DNA from: Thiobacillaceae bacterium
Lineage (GTDB): Bacteria > Pseudomonadota > Gammaproteobacteria > Burkholderiales > Thiobacillaceae
NCBI GenBank assembly: GCA_012274165.1
Contig: JAAPAA010000327.1
Location: forward strand, 1-18,066
DNA length: 18,066 nucleotides
Reading direction: 5' to 3'
Below the pieces are notes generated by a model, which searched no databases, was not told the DNA's origin, and saw only the letters and a list, made by a program, of their open reading frames with translations. Shown piece by piece: positions 6,882 to 14,011 of the stretch (its first letter is position 1; every line of letters begins with the position of its first letter). The translations under genes and the position numbers were made by a program.

Positions 6882-7553
6882 ATGCGCATATTGTTGGTGG
6901 AAGACGACCGGATGCTGGGCGACGGGCTACAGGCGGGGTTGACGCAGGCAGGCTATGCCGTCGACTGGCTGCGCGACGGCGAAGCGGCGGTGGCAGCGTT
7001 GTCGACCGAAAGCTTCGCCGCAGTTGTGCTCGACCTGGGACTGCCGAAGCGCGATGGCCTGTCGGTATTGCAGTGGCTACGCGGACGCCATGACGCCACA
7101 CCGGTGCTGATCCTCACCGCCCGCGACCAGTTGGAAGACAAGGTGCGCGGCCTCGATCTGGGCGCCGACGACTACGTACTGAAACCATTCGATCTGGACG
7201 AGATCAGCGCCCGGCTGCGCGCGCTGGTGCGGCGCGCCCATGGCCGCCCGGAGCCCGTGCTCAGCCTGGGCGGGATCGAATTGAATCCGGCGGCGCGCAC
7301 GGTGACACGCGGCGATCAACTCATCGAGCTGACCCCGCGCGAATTCGATCTGCTGCACCTGCTGCTGCAAAACGCCGACCGCGTGCTGACCCGCCGTACG
7401 CTGGAAGAACAGCTCTACACCTGGAACGACGCAGTCGACAGCAACGCGCTCGAGGTCCACATCCATCACCTGCGGCGCAAGCTCGGCAACGAGCTGATCC
7501 GCACCGTGCGCGGCGTCGGCTATATCGCATCGGCGGCGACGCCCCACGCATGA
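6882..7553 (+). CDS. OmpR-family response regulator, QseB/PmrA-like
   Basis: DNA-binding regulator of a two-component system. The 223-residue protein has a receiver domain (1-120) with acidic pair Asp8/Asp9, phosphoacceptor Asp51 in VVLDLGLP, Thr79 and Lys101 in LKPFD, then an OmpR winged helix with LTPREFDLLHLLLQNADRVL and EVHIHHLRRKLG. Wording such as LLVEDDRMLGDGLQAGL and LYTWNDAVDSNALEVHIHHL is closest to QseB/PmrA. It starts 13 bases after the DHC stop and overlaps the kinase start by four bases (ATGA). The direct repeat at 5232-5248 is its likely binding site, which would make the operon autoregulated; this link is inferred. I withhold a gene symbol since the physiological signal need not be that of E. 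coli QseB. Confidence 0.92.
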   Translation: MRILLVEDDRMLGDGLQAGLTQAGYAVDWLRDGEAAVAALSTESFAAVVLDLGLPKRDGLSVLQWLRGRHDATPVLILTARDQLEDKVRGLDLGADDYVLKPFDLDEISARLRALVRRAHGRPEPVLSLGGIELNPAARTVTRGDQLIELTPREFDLLHLLLQNADRVLTRRTLEEQLYTWNDAVDSNALEVHIHHLRRKLGNELIRTVRGVGYIASAATPHA

Positions 7554-8938
7554 GCAACGCCCCTGCCTATTCCCTGCGCCGCCGGCTGGTGTGGCTGCTG
7601 ACCAGCGCGGTAGCGGCGATCTGGCTGTTGTCCGCGTGGGTGGTGTATCAACGGGCGCACCACGAAGCGGATACCTTGCTCGACGCCCAGCTCACGCAGG
7701 TGGCCGACACCCTGCTGGCGATCGTGGCGGGCGGCGAGGTCGAGCATTTTGTGAATGAGCTGCACGAAGACAGCCGCCCCGAGCCGGTGCCCATCGCATT
7801 TGAGGTGTGGCACCGCAAACACGGGCAAATGCAGCGCCTGGTCACGTCAAGCAAGCACGGCGGGTTTGAATCGGCGGGCGTGCCGGGATTCAGCGAACAT
7901 CCCTACCAGGGCGCACGCTGGCGTTTTTATGCGGTGCAGGATGCCGAGGCGGACTATCAGGTCGTGGTGGGGCAGGCGCACGCCTCGCGTGAACATCTGG
8001 CACGCGAAATCGGCCTGTCGCTGCTGATACCCGCCGCACTCGCGCTGCCGCTGATGGCGCTGGCGGTGTGGTGGGGCGTCGGTCGCAGCTTGCGGCCGGT
8101 GGATGCGCTGGCGCGCCAGGTCGGCACGCTGGACGCGCAGGCCCTGGCGCCGCTCGACGCATCGCCCGCGCTGCCGAACGAAATCGCACCGCTGCGCGCG
8201 GCGCTCAATGCGCTGATCCGGCGCGTCACCGAAGCATTTGAAAACGAACGCCGTTTCACCGCCGATGCTGCGCACGAACTGCGCACCCCGCTGGCGGCAC
8301 TCAAAATACAGGCTCAAGTGGCGCAGCGCGCGCAAACGACCGACAGCCGCCAGCACGCGCTGGCACAGGTGATCGCCGGGGTGGACCGGATGACGCATCT
8401 GGTCGGGCAATTGCTGACACTGGCGCGGGTCGACCCGGCCAGCCAGGGCAGCACCCCGCCGCCGCTGGATCCGGCTGGAATCGTTGCGACGGTATGCGCC
8501 GAATTGCAGCCGCAGGCCGGGCGACACGCGCAATCCCTGGTCGTCGAGGCGGCCGAAGGCTGCTCGATCGCGGTGACGGCGGCCTGGCTGCAAATCGCGC
8601 TGCGCAACCTGGTGGACAACGCCCTGCGCTATGCGGGCGAAGGCGCGCGCATCGAAGTGCGCCTCGCACACAGCGGCCCGGCCTGCACCCTCACCGTCGC
8701 GGACAATGGGCCGGGGGTGGCGCCGGATTTGCGCGCACAACTGAGCGCGCGCTTTGTGCGCGGCGAAGTTGAGAGCGAAGGCTGCGGGCTCGGGCTGTCC
8801 ATCGTCGCCCGCATCGCCACGCTGTCCCATGCGACGCTCGAACTGGGTGACGGATTGCCGCGCGCGGATGGCGGCCACGGGCTGGCTGCCACGCTGCGCT
8901 TCAGCCCAGCGACGCAGGCAACCACGTCCGCACACTAA
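7550..8938 (+). CDS. Sensor histidine kinase, QseC-like
   Basis: Inner-membrane kinase expected to phosphorylate the regulator encoded just before it. The 462-residue protein has one membrane helix at about 14-34, a periplasmic sensor of roughly 125 residues rich in His, Glu and Asp, and a second helix at about 162-182. A HAMP-like linker follows, then the H-box FTADAAHELRTPLAAL with His242, the N-box NLVDNALRYA, G1 DNGPGVAP and G2 GCGLGLSI. The C-terminus ends soon after. It overlaps the regulator by four bases, so the two are made together. The signal cannot be read from the sequence; in context it may relate to oxygen, nitrogen oxides or redox state, but that is inference. Confidence 0.92.
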   Translation: MSNAPAYSLRRRLVWLLTSAVAAIWLLSAWVVYQRAHHEADTLLDAQLTQVADTLLAIVAGGEVEHFVNELHEDSRPEPVPIAFEVWHRKHGQMQRLVTSSKHGGFESAGVPGFSEHPYQGARWRFYAVQDAEADYQVVVGQAHASREHLAREIGLSLLIPAALALPLMALAVWWGVGRSLRPVDALARQVGTLDAQALAPLDASPALPNEIAPLRAALNALIRRVTEAFENERRFTADAAHELRTPLAALKIQAQVAQRAQTTDSRQHALAQVIAGVDRMTHLVGQLLTLARVDPASQGSTPPPLDPAGIVATVCAELQPQAGRHAQSLVVEAAEGCSIAVTAAWLQIALRNLVDNALRYAGEGARIEVRLAHSGPACTLTVADNGPGVAPDLRAQLSARFVRGEVESEGCGLGLSIVARIATLSHATLELGDGLPRADGGHGLAATLRFSPATQATTSAH

Positions 8939-8952
8939 CTGCCCCGCCAACA

Positions 8953-8970
8953 GGGGGCGGCGTCGCCCCC
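8953..8970 (+). terminator. Strong GC hairpin after the kinase gene
   Basis: GGGGGCG (8953-8959) and CGCCCCC (8964-8970) form a perfect 7-bp stem with a four-base loop, 15 bases after the kinase stop. Only ATCATTGC follows, so the U-run is poor; it may stabilise the 3' end or act with Rho. Confidence 0.5.
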
Positions 8971-9068
8971 ATCATTGCAATGCACTAATACCGCCATCGA
9001 CATTACTTATTGGCTGCCCCACCGCCCGGAGCGGAAAATCCCGCGACTCCATACACGAAGACCCCGTC

Positions 9069-10901
9069 ATGGCAACTCGCGACACCCTCAGCCCGAAAGA
9101 ATCCCAATGCAGCAGCGGCGCCGATTATGCAGCGCTCGCACTGGAAGCCTTGCAGGAGCCCGCCGATGCGGCCTACGCCAAGGAACTGATGGATCGGGAA
9201 GCGGACGGCTGCCAGTTCACCAAAGACCTGGCGGCCTGCGCCATCGCGTATCAGGCGCTGGGCGAACAGAGCCGTGCCGAGGAGCTGCTGCAAACCGCTG
9301 AAGACTACTGCATGTCGGGCGAGGAACAAGTGGCGCTGGCCGAGGCCAAGTTCAAGGTGCTGGGCGACAAGGCGGCGGCGGTCGGCGCGTATGAAAAGGC
9401 GCTGAAGGAAACCGGCAATCTCGATCCGCTGATCGATCTGGCCAAGAACGTCATGCGCGTCATCGCCGACAGCGCGTTTGCCAAAAAAGTGCTGGAAAAA
9501 GCCGAGACCAAAATCGCCCGCGCGGTGGAATACAGCAAGCTGGCCGCTGCCGCCGCCGAACACGTGCTGGACAAGGAATACGCTGCGGCGATTTTCAGCA
9601 AGGCCGCCGACAAACTGACCAGCGTGCCCGATCTGCTGTCGCTGGCCGCTGAAGTCACCAAAACCCTGGGCGACCCGCAAAAGGCCAAGGCGCTGTACGA
9701 GCGCGCACTCGCCGGCGCGACCGATTTCACCGCCGCCAAGACGCTGATTGATTCGGCCAAGCAGACCGGCGACACCGTATTCATGCAGGCGGCCTTGAAG
9801 AAGGCCGGCGATCTGGCCACGGCCACCGGCGAATACATCGATCTGGCCGAAGGCCTGGCCAGCGTCGGCGACAAGCCGGGTGCGGCAGCCCTGCTGGACA
9901 AGGCCGAAGAAGCCGTGGCCGGGCTGGACGAGATGCAGCGGCTGGTGACGGCGGTGGAAGCCCATCTGGCTGACGATGCCGAGCGCTTGGCCCGCGTCAA
10001 GGTCAAGCTGGAAAAGCGCCAGGCCAATCACGCGCGCTATATGGAATTCCAGCAACTGGAAAAAGACGCCAGCAACGTCAAGCAATTCCTCGCACTGGCC
10101 GAGCGCGTGCGGCTGGAACTGGAAGACCCGTTCTACGCTGCCAAGCTGATCGTGGCGGCGGAAACCCTGCTCGACGGCACCGGCTACCAGTTCTCGCGCT
10201 ACAAACCGATACTCGTGGCAGTCGACAAAAACCTCGACGACACCGACTGGCTCGGCCGCCTGCTCGACCGCGCAGCGGAAAACGCCACCGACTCCATCGC
10301 ATTCAAGGATCTGGTGGTCACTGCCGCGACCCTGAAACATCGCGAACTCGGCGTATCCAAGGCGCGTGCTTACCTGGCCGCACGCGAAGCCGCGCTGGCA
10401 GCCGATGCCAACGCCGGCGTCTACGACACCGCCAAACTGGCCGAAGCCAGCTTTGCCGCCATCCAGGATGCCGCCGAAGCCAACCGCCTGCTCGAAGCCG
10501 CGCGCGCCCAGGCCAAGGATCACTACGCGCTGATCCACATCGGCCATTTGTACGCCTCGATGGGCAACGCCGCCAAGGCCGACGAACTGTTTACCGCCGC
10601 CGCTGCCGCCTGCACCAACGGCGACGCCTGCATCCAGTTCATCGACCGTCTGAAAGGCTTTGCCCTGCCGGCCGAGGCGTTGAAAAAATGGTATGCCGAA
10701 TGTGGCGGACACATGAAAGCGCCCGCCGACAAGCTGCGCTGGGCCGAAGGCATCGCCGATGCGCTCAATGACAAAACCTGGGCCACCGAAGCGTATTCCA
10801 AGCTTGCCGGGCAATTCACCGGCAGCGATGCGGCACGCTTTGAACTGAGCCGCCGCTCGCGCGCCGACCTCAATTATTTTGGTAGCGCCCGCCGCCACTA
10901 A
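9069..10901 (+). CDS. Alanine-rich helical-repeat (TPR/Sel1-like) protein of unknown function
   Basis: A 610-residue soluble protein with no signal peptide or membrane segment, built of alpha-helical units about 33 residues long. The units are clearest at residues 100-290, for example LGDPQKAKALYERALAGATD, TGDTVFMQAALKKAGDLATA and VGDKPGAAALLDKAEEAVAG. Each has the small-residue and GD..A..L..KA pattern of TPR-like helix pairs. Such proteins are scaffolds for binding other proteins. I do not recognise a named family. The start ATG 9069 is preceded by weak Shine-Dalgarno sequence (GAAGAC), but MATRDTL begins the clear coding pattern; upstream in-frame codons overlap the kinase. It stands 130 bp past the kinase and ends at a clean intrinsic terminator, so it seems to be a single-gene unit. 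The antisense strand is also widely open here, a side effect of GC-rich codons. Confidence 0.85.
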   Translation: MATRDTLSPKESQCSSGADYAALALEALQEPADAAYAKELMDREADGCQFTKDLAACAIAYQALGEQSRAEELLQTAEDYCMSGEEQVALAEAKFKVLGDKAAAVGAYEKALKETGNLDPLIDLAKNVMRVIADSAFAKKVLEKAETKIARAVEYSKLAAAAAEHVLDKEYAAAIFSKAADKLTSVPDLLSLAAEVTKTLGDPQKAKALYERALAGATDFTAAKTLIDSAKQTGDTVFMQAALKKAGDLATATGEYIDLAEGLASVGDKPGAAALLDKAEEAVAGLDEMQRLVTAVEAHLADDAERLARVKVKLEKRQANHARYMEFQQLEKDASNVKQFLALAERVRLELEDPFYAAKLIVAAETLLDGTGYQFSRYKPILVAVDKNLDDTDWLGRLLDRAAENATDSIAFKDLVVTAATLKHRELGVSKARAYLAAREAALAADANAGVYDTAKLAEASFAAIQDAAEANRLLEAARAQAKDHYALIHIGHLYASMGNAAKADELFTAAAAACTNGDACIQFIDRLKGFALPAEALKKWYAECGGHMKAPADKLRWAEGIADALNDKTWATEAYSKLAGQFTGSDAARFELSRRSRADLNYFGSARRH

Positions 10902-10920
10902 GTCACGTGCAATACCCCTG

Positions 10921-10953
10921 AAAACAGCCCGGTTGAACGGGCTGTTTTTGTTT
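10921..10953 (+). terminator. Intrinsic terminator after the helical-repeat gene
   Basis: AAAACAGCCCG (10921-10931) pairs with CGGGCTGTTTTT (10938-10949) around the loop GTTGAA, followed by a T-rich tail. It begins 20 bases after the stop codon. Confidence 0.9.
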
Positions 10954-10960
10954 GTACACT
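10933..10960 (+). promoter_or_regulatory. Possible promoter embedded in the terminator
   Basis: TTGAAC (10933-10938) and TACACT (10955-10960) are 16 bases apart and match sigma70 elements reasonably well. The -35 lies in the terminator loop and distal arm. It would start transcription near 10967, about 25 bases before the next gene. Confidence 0.4.
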
Positions 10961-10991
10961 TCAAGGGTGAAACTGTTTTCTGGAGCCGTCT

Positions 10992-12047
10992 ATGGTCGAA
11001 AACCTCTCTGCCCTCATCGACACCGTACAGAAGAACTGCACCATCGCCGATGCGCGCCACGCGCGTGACATGACGATCTGCACCTTTCTGCTGGAGATGC
11101 GCGAGTACTACCGCTGGGAAATGGAAATCCCCTATGGCGCGCGCCTGCCCAAGGACGAACTCGGCGACTGGCTCAACGCGCGGGAAAGCCTGTGGGATAC
11201 GGTGGAGGAAGAATCATTTATTCCCCTGCCGGTGAGTGGCGGCGGTATCGACCCGTTCGATGCCGACGACGTCAACCGCGCCCTGCTTCCGCTCGGTCTG
11301 GTCTATAGCAGCGGACTCGGGCATTTCCGCAAACCCCATTTTGTGCTGGCCGAACTCAAGCGCGCCGAGGTGCGCGAAGGCGTGAAAGTCTACGTGGCCG
11401 GCTGCGAATACGCGCGCGACCTGATTGCGCCACCCGCCGCCATGCGCGACGGCGCCATTTTCCTGCGGATGGATGCAGTGCGGCGCCTGCTGTGGAACAA
11501 GTTCGAAGAATGGCAATGGAAGGAAAAAGACACCGCGCTCGGCCGCGCCTTCGCCCACTATGATTTCGAGCGGGATATCGAGCATGGACTCGACCGCATG
11601 AGCGAAGCCGAAAGCGAAGCCATGATCCTGCACGAAGTGGGCGAGGCACGCGCCGAAAAACTGCTCGGCGAAGACTGGAACAGCATGCTCGGCCAGCTCA
11701 GCTCCAGACACGCCGAACTGCTGGTGCGCGCCGTGCGCGATCATCTGGCCGACTGCATGGTGACGCTACCGACGCTGCTCGAACACGAGGCGTATGGCTC
11801 GCTGCACTTTTACCTGGCGAATCTGTCCGGCCTGCGACGCGCCCTGTTTCCGGCGTTGACGCACGCATACGATCAATGGCTCAACGACCACGACACCCCC
11901 CAGCTCGCTCGCGTGGTCAATGCCGCCGCCACGCACTGGCTGGATACCGCGCAACGCCTGACCGCCACCTGGCAGCGTGACCCCGCACACGGCGACGCGA
12001 ATCTCAACGCGCTTGCAGGCAGCGACCTCGCCAGCCTGAAACTATAG
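10992..12047 (+). CDS. Conserved hypothetical protein, possibly Sfum_1244 family
   Basis: A 351-residue cytosolic protein starting MVENLSALIDTVQKNCTIAD. The N-terminal third reads like a conserved domain (DMTICTFLLEMREYYRWEM, LGDWLNARESLWDTVEEES). The middle has GHFRKPHFVLAEL and a charged YDFERDIEHGLDRMSE segment, and the C-terminal part is helical. I recall this pattern from proteins labelled Sfum_1244 family, whose function is not known; that match is from memory. No catalytic motif, signal peptide or membrane segment is seen. CTGGAG lies six bases before the ATG. The YkgJ-type gene begins 11 bases after its stop, so the two are co-transcribed and may work together. Confidence 0.82.
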   Translation: MVENLSALIDTVQKNCTIADARHARDMTICTFLLEMREYYRWEMEIPYGARLPKDELGDWLNARESLWDTVEEESFIPLPVSGGGIDPFDADDVNRALLPLGLVYSSGLGHFRKPHFVLAELKRAEVREGVKVYVAGCEYARDLIAPPAAMRDGAIFLRMDAVRRLLWNKFEEWQWKEKDTALGRAFAHYDFERDIEHGLDRMSEAESEAMILHEVGEARAEKLLGEDWNSMLGQLSSRHAELLVRAVRDHLADCMVTLPTLLEHEAYGSLHFYLANLSGLRRALFPALTHAYDQWLNDHDTPQLARVVNAAATHWLDTAQRLTATWQRDPAHGDANLNALAGSDLASLKL

Positions 12048-12058
12048 GCAAGCCCCAA

Positions 12059-12754
12059 ATGAGCCCGAACCATGGCGTGTTGAGCCCCGATGAACAGACT
12101 GCTTTCTTGCAGTCGGTCGAGAATGTGCAGCAGGCAGCGGTGAGCTACTTGGGCGCGCACCCTGCCGAACATTCGGTAGTCACCTTCGTTCGCAGCCTCC
12201 ACCAGGCGGTGGACCGCGTAGTTGACACAGCGGTTGATCGAGGCACACACCTCGACTGCAAAGCGGGGTGCAGTCATTGCTGCAGCGCACGCGTCGAGGC
12301 CATCGCGCCCGAGATATTCCTGATTGCGGGAGCACTCGTCCAGCGCTCAACATTAAAGTTGGCCGAAATTGTCGGCCGGCTACAAGCTCATCTCACTGCG
12401 TCAGACCAAGAGGCCTTGCCCTGGGCCCAGAGGAAAAGCTGTCCCTTCCTCGAAGACCACTTGTGCTCCATCTACCCGGTCCGTCCCGCAACCTGTCGCA
12501 AGGGTCATTCGACCGATGCCGGCGCATGCGCGGCGCATGCGCCCGTGATTCCGCAACACCTCGACTTGATTCTCGACGCCGAGGCGCTGATCGGCGGCAC
12601 ATCCGGTGCGTACCGTCAGCGCGGCCTGGATGGATCGGCGCACGAACTGGTCCGCGCGGTCCTGCTCGCGCTGCTTGACCCCACGGCACAAGCCCGTTGG
12701 TTCAATGGCGAGCAGGTATTCGAAGCTGTCGCGCCAGAACCCCAAGGCCGCTAA
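12059..12754 (+). CDS. YkgJ-family cysteine-cluster protein
   Basis: A 231-residue protein of the zinc- or iron-binding CxxxCxxCC family. The cysteine pattern is complete: CKAGCSHCC at 67-75, Cys128 in SCPFLE, Cys136 in CSIYPVRP, Cys146 in ATCR, and Cys157. The wording PFL..CSIYPVRPxxCR is the family hallmark. Biochemical function is not established for most members; metal or Fe-S binding is the usual proposal. It follows the 351-residue gene by 11 bases with a weak ribosome site. An intrinsic terminator lies 35 bases after its stop, inside the left copy of the tRNA-Thr repeat. Confidence 0.9.
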   Translation: MSPNHGVLSPDEQTAFLQSVENVQQAAVSYLGAHPAEHSVVTFVRSLHQAVDRVVDTAVDRGTHLDCKAGCSHCCSARVEAIAPEIFLIAGALVQRSTLKLAEIVGRLQAHLTASDQEALPWAQRKSCPFLEDHLCSIYPVRPATCRKGHSTDAGACAAHAPVIPQHLDLILDAEALIGGTSGAYRQRGLDGSAHELVRAVLLALLDPTAQARWFNGEQVFEAVAPEPQGR

Positions 12755-12765
12755 CAGTCCGCGTA

Positions 12766-12846
12766 ATCACCCAAGCCCAAATGGAAAACGCCGCTCAATG
12801 AGCGGCATTTTTTACAACTGGTGCGATGGCCGGAATCGAAAGCTGG
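12766..12846. repeat. Left copy of a ~80-bp direct repeat: decayed tRNA-Thr 3' end and terminator
   Basis: This stretch aligns with 13849-13929 with only a few substitutions and indels. It contains a terminator stem and, on the minus strand, ACCA plus most of the T-arm of tRNA-Thr (12819-12840), but the acceptor stem is damaged and no 5' part of a tRNA follows. It is a candidate displaced attachment site (attL-like). Confidence 0.75.
12787..12814. terminator. Bidirectional terminator after the YkgJ-family gene (left repeat copy)
   Basis: GCCGCTC (12790-12796), loop AAT, GAGCGGC (12800-12806) then ATTTTTT on the plus strand; an A-run before the stem gives a weaker U-tract on the other strand. 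It ends the rightward transcript from 10992-12754. Confidence 0.85.
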
Positions 12847-12848
12847 TC

Positions 12849-12931
12849 AACAGAAACTTCTGTTCTCGACCCGTTTCGGTCATTGGCGCTTACAAGCTCT
12901 CGGGCGGCTACCGCCTCATTTCGGTCATAGG
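12849..12931. repeat. Dyad and short direct repeats just inside the left islet end
   Basis: AACAGAA (12849-12855) and TTCTGTT (12858-12864) form a perfect 7-bp dyad two bases apart. TTTCGGTCATTGG (12874-12886) recurs as TTTCGGTCATAGG (12919-12931), 45 bases on, with one change. A GGCGG/CCGCC hairpin lies between. These could be protein-binding sites next to an attachment site. The rest of the 319-bp gap 12755-13073 shows no gene. Confidence 0.5.
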
Positions 12932-13035
12932 ATGCCACACGCGGGATTGACGTCGTTGATCAAAGTTTGCCGGTTGAATAACCCATACGGCAGTTTTGAA
13001 AATACTGCATCCAATCCAATAGCTGAAGTTACATT

Positions 13036-13066
13036 GCTATCCTCAGACGACTGAGACTGAGGTAGC
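13036..13066 (-). terminator. Hairpin downstream of the islet gene
   Basis: GCTA/CCTCAG and CTGAGG/TAGC form a 10-bp stem with one bulged base and a ten-base loop, starting eight bases beyond the stop of the leftward gene. No U-run follows on that strand, so it is either a weak terminator or a 3'-end stabiliser. Confidence 0.4.
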
Positions 13067-13073
13067 ATAGTTT

Positions 13074-13628
13074 CTACCGATGACCTTGAATAGCCGCGAC
13101 TTCTCGGTCTTGCCGTGTTTGTCGCTCACGAGCTGCTATGAAGCTTTTAACATGAGCGCGGTCGTATTCTACGTGGATACGTAATGGCTCTTTCATGTCG
13201 CGTAACCAGTGGGGCTTAAATCCTCTCGACGAGTCGCGCCAGACTTTTCTAACTAAATCAGGCTGTTTATAACACCATGGCCCGTTTTCCCACTTCGCAG
13301 GGCAAGGTGCCATCTTGAGTTTTGGCTCAACAGTTCCCGCTGCGGCGTCATCTATAACCACGTAGATTTCATTGACTCTTCGACTCGAATCAAACCATAT
13401 TTTCGCTTCACGAGTCCCATTAAGTGGTGTTGCCTCTCCACTAACTTCGCAGACTATGCGATTGCGGACATAGGGATTGCTGATGTCAGGAGAGCATCTA
13501 CCAATCCCCACTCTACGAGCCTCTACTGCAGTCATGCCGATTCTATAGGGGCCAACATTAAATGCTTGAGCAGCCAGTGGAAGCAGTGCCGCCCCCATCA
13601 ATATGATGCGTAATATGGTATGTATCAT
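13074..13628 (-). CDS. Secreted orphan protein of the islet
   Basis: A 184-residue protein that I do not recognise. Residues 1-22 form a clear signal peptide (ILRIILMGAALLPLAAQA, then FNVGPYRIGMT), so the product is exported. The mature part has four cysteines (RRVGIGRCSP, NRIVCEV, MAPCPAKW, GPWCYKQ), suited to two disulfides, a strand-rich middle and a basic, helical C-terminus (YDRAHVKSFIAARERQTRQ). The FNVGPYRIGMT opening resembles small periplasmic proteins in which a GxxxGMT turn precedes a variable domain. Base composition and codon use are more A+T-rich than neighbours, in keeping with horizontal acquisition. The ribosome site at ATG 13628 is weak; a second in-frame ATG 10 codons later (MGAALLPL) is possible. 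No partner gene is present. Confidence 0.7.
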   Translation of the reverse strand: MIHTILRIILMGAALLPLAAQAFNVGPYRIGMTAVEARRVGIGRCSPDISNPYVRNRIVCEVSGEATPLNGTREAKIWFDSSRRVNEIYVVIDDAAAGTVEPKLKMAPCPAKWENGPWCYKQPDLVRKVWRDSSRGFKPHWLRDMKEPLRIHVEYDRAHVKSFIAARERQTRQDREVAAIQGHR

Positions 13629-13848
13629 CAGGGGAGCCTTTGCTCGTTACACCAAAGCCGCGACATTGTGTCAGCTTATACAAATAAGCGAAATGAATTG
13701 AAACGGATTGACGACCGCTTTGCCACTAAACGGCCGTGGGGCGGCAACGGAAGCCCTGAGCTGTTTGAGTCAATGGCCGCTTAGGTTCTCTGCTGTCGTT
13801 CCCAGGCAGTCAGCCACTGACAGCTCATGGCCGCAAACTCTCAAAGTT
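13629..13848. other. Non-coding right part of the islet
   Basis: About 220 bases with no convincing gene. TGAGCTGT (near 13758) and ACAGCTCA (near 13820) form an 8-bp inverted repeat, and ATGGCCGC occurs twice (near 13773 and 13827). The region must include the promoter of the leftward secreted-protein gene, but I see no clear -35/-10 pair. Confidence 0.4.
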
Positions 13849-13929
13849 ATCGCCCAAGCCCAAATGGAAAACGCCGCTCATTGAGCGGCGTTTTTTTACA
13901 ACTGGTGCCGTTGGCCGGAATCGAACTGG
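13849..13929. repeat. Right copy of the ~80-bp direct repeat, within tRNA-Thr
   Basis: It starts at ATCGCCCAAGCCCAAATGG, matching 12766 onward (ATCACCC...), runs through the terminator and ACCA end, and ends in the T-arm of the intact tRNA-Thr gene. This copy is the functional one. Confidence 0.75.
13867..13897. terminator. Bidirectional terminator downstream of tRNA-Thr
   Basis: ACGCCGCTC (13871-13879), loop ATT, GAGCGGCGT (13883-13891), with T-run on the plus strand and TTTTCC on the minus strand. It ends just past the tRNA-Thr 3' end. Confidence 0.85.
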
Positions 13930-13978
13930 CGACCTTCGCATTACGAATGCGCTGCTCTACCAACTGAGCTACAACGGC
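13903..13978 (-). tRNA. tRNA-Thr(CGT)
   Basis: Minus strand, 76 bases including an encoded CCA. Acceptor stem GCCGTTG/CAACGGC, D-arm GCTCAGTTGGTAGAGC, anticodon loop TTCGTAA giving CGT, T-loop TTCGATT. The G-A mismatch at the top of the anticodon stem also occurs in E. coli tRNA-Thr(CGU). The 3' half is duplicated 1.08 kb away. Confidence 0.96.
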
Positions 13979-14011
13979 GAAAAACAGCGCGCATTATACA
14001 CGCGGAATCGC

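Larger units (their letters stand above)
12766..13929. mobile_element. Putative small integrated islet at tRNA-Thr
   Basis: About 1.08 kb lies between two near-identical copies of the 3' end of tRNA-Thr and its terminator, the classic footprint of site-specific integration into a tRNA gene. The interior is richer in A+T than its surroundings (27 G/C in the 60 bases 13141-13200, against 35 in 12421-12480) and carries one orphan secreted protein. No integrase or transposase is visible, so it would be a decayed or passively mobilised element. A segmental duplication of the tRNA end is the alternative. Confidence 0.45.

Noticed and set aside
7847..8950. 367-codon open frame antisense to the sensor kinase
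   Set aside because: The kinase motifs are complete on the plus strand; the antisense product is Arg/Gln-rich noise.
9003..11060. 685-codon open frame antisense to the helical-repeat gene
   Set aside because: Low-complexity Gly/Gln/Val-rich translation, no domain, and it crosses the terminator; a by-product of GC-rich codon bias on the other strand.
12819..12846. A second tRNA-Thr gene
   Set aside because: Only the 3' T-arm and ACCA end are present, with a broken acceptor stem and no anticodon or D-arm.
12755..13902. Integrase, transposase or CRISPR array inside the islet
   Set aside because: No such reading frame or regularly spaced repeat series was found; only two 13-bp direct repeats occur.
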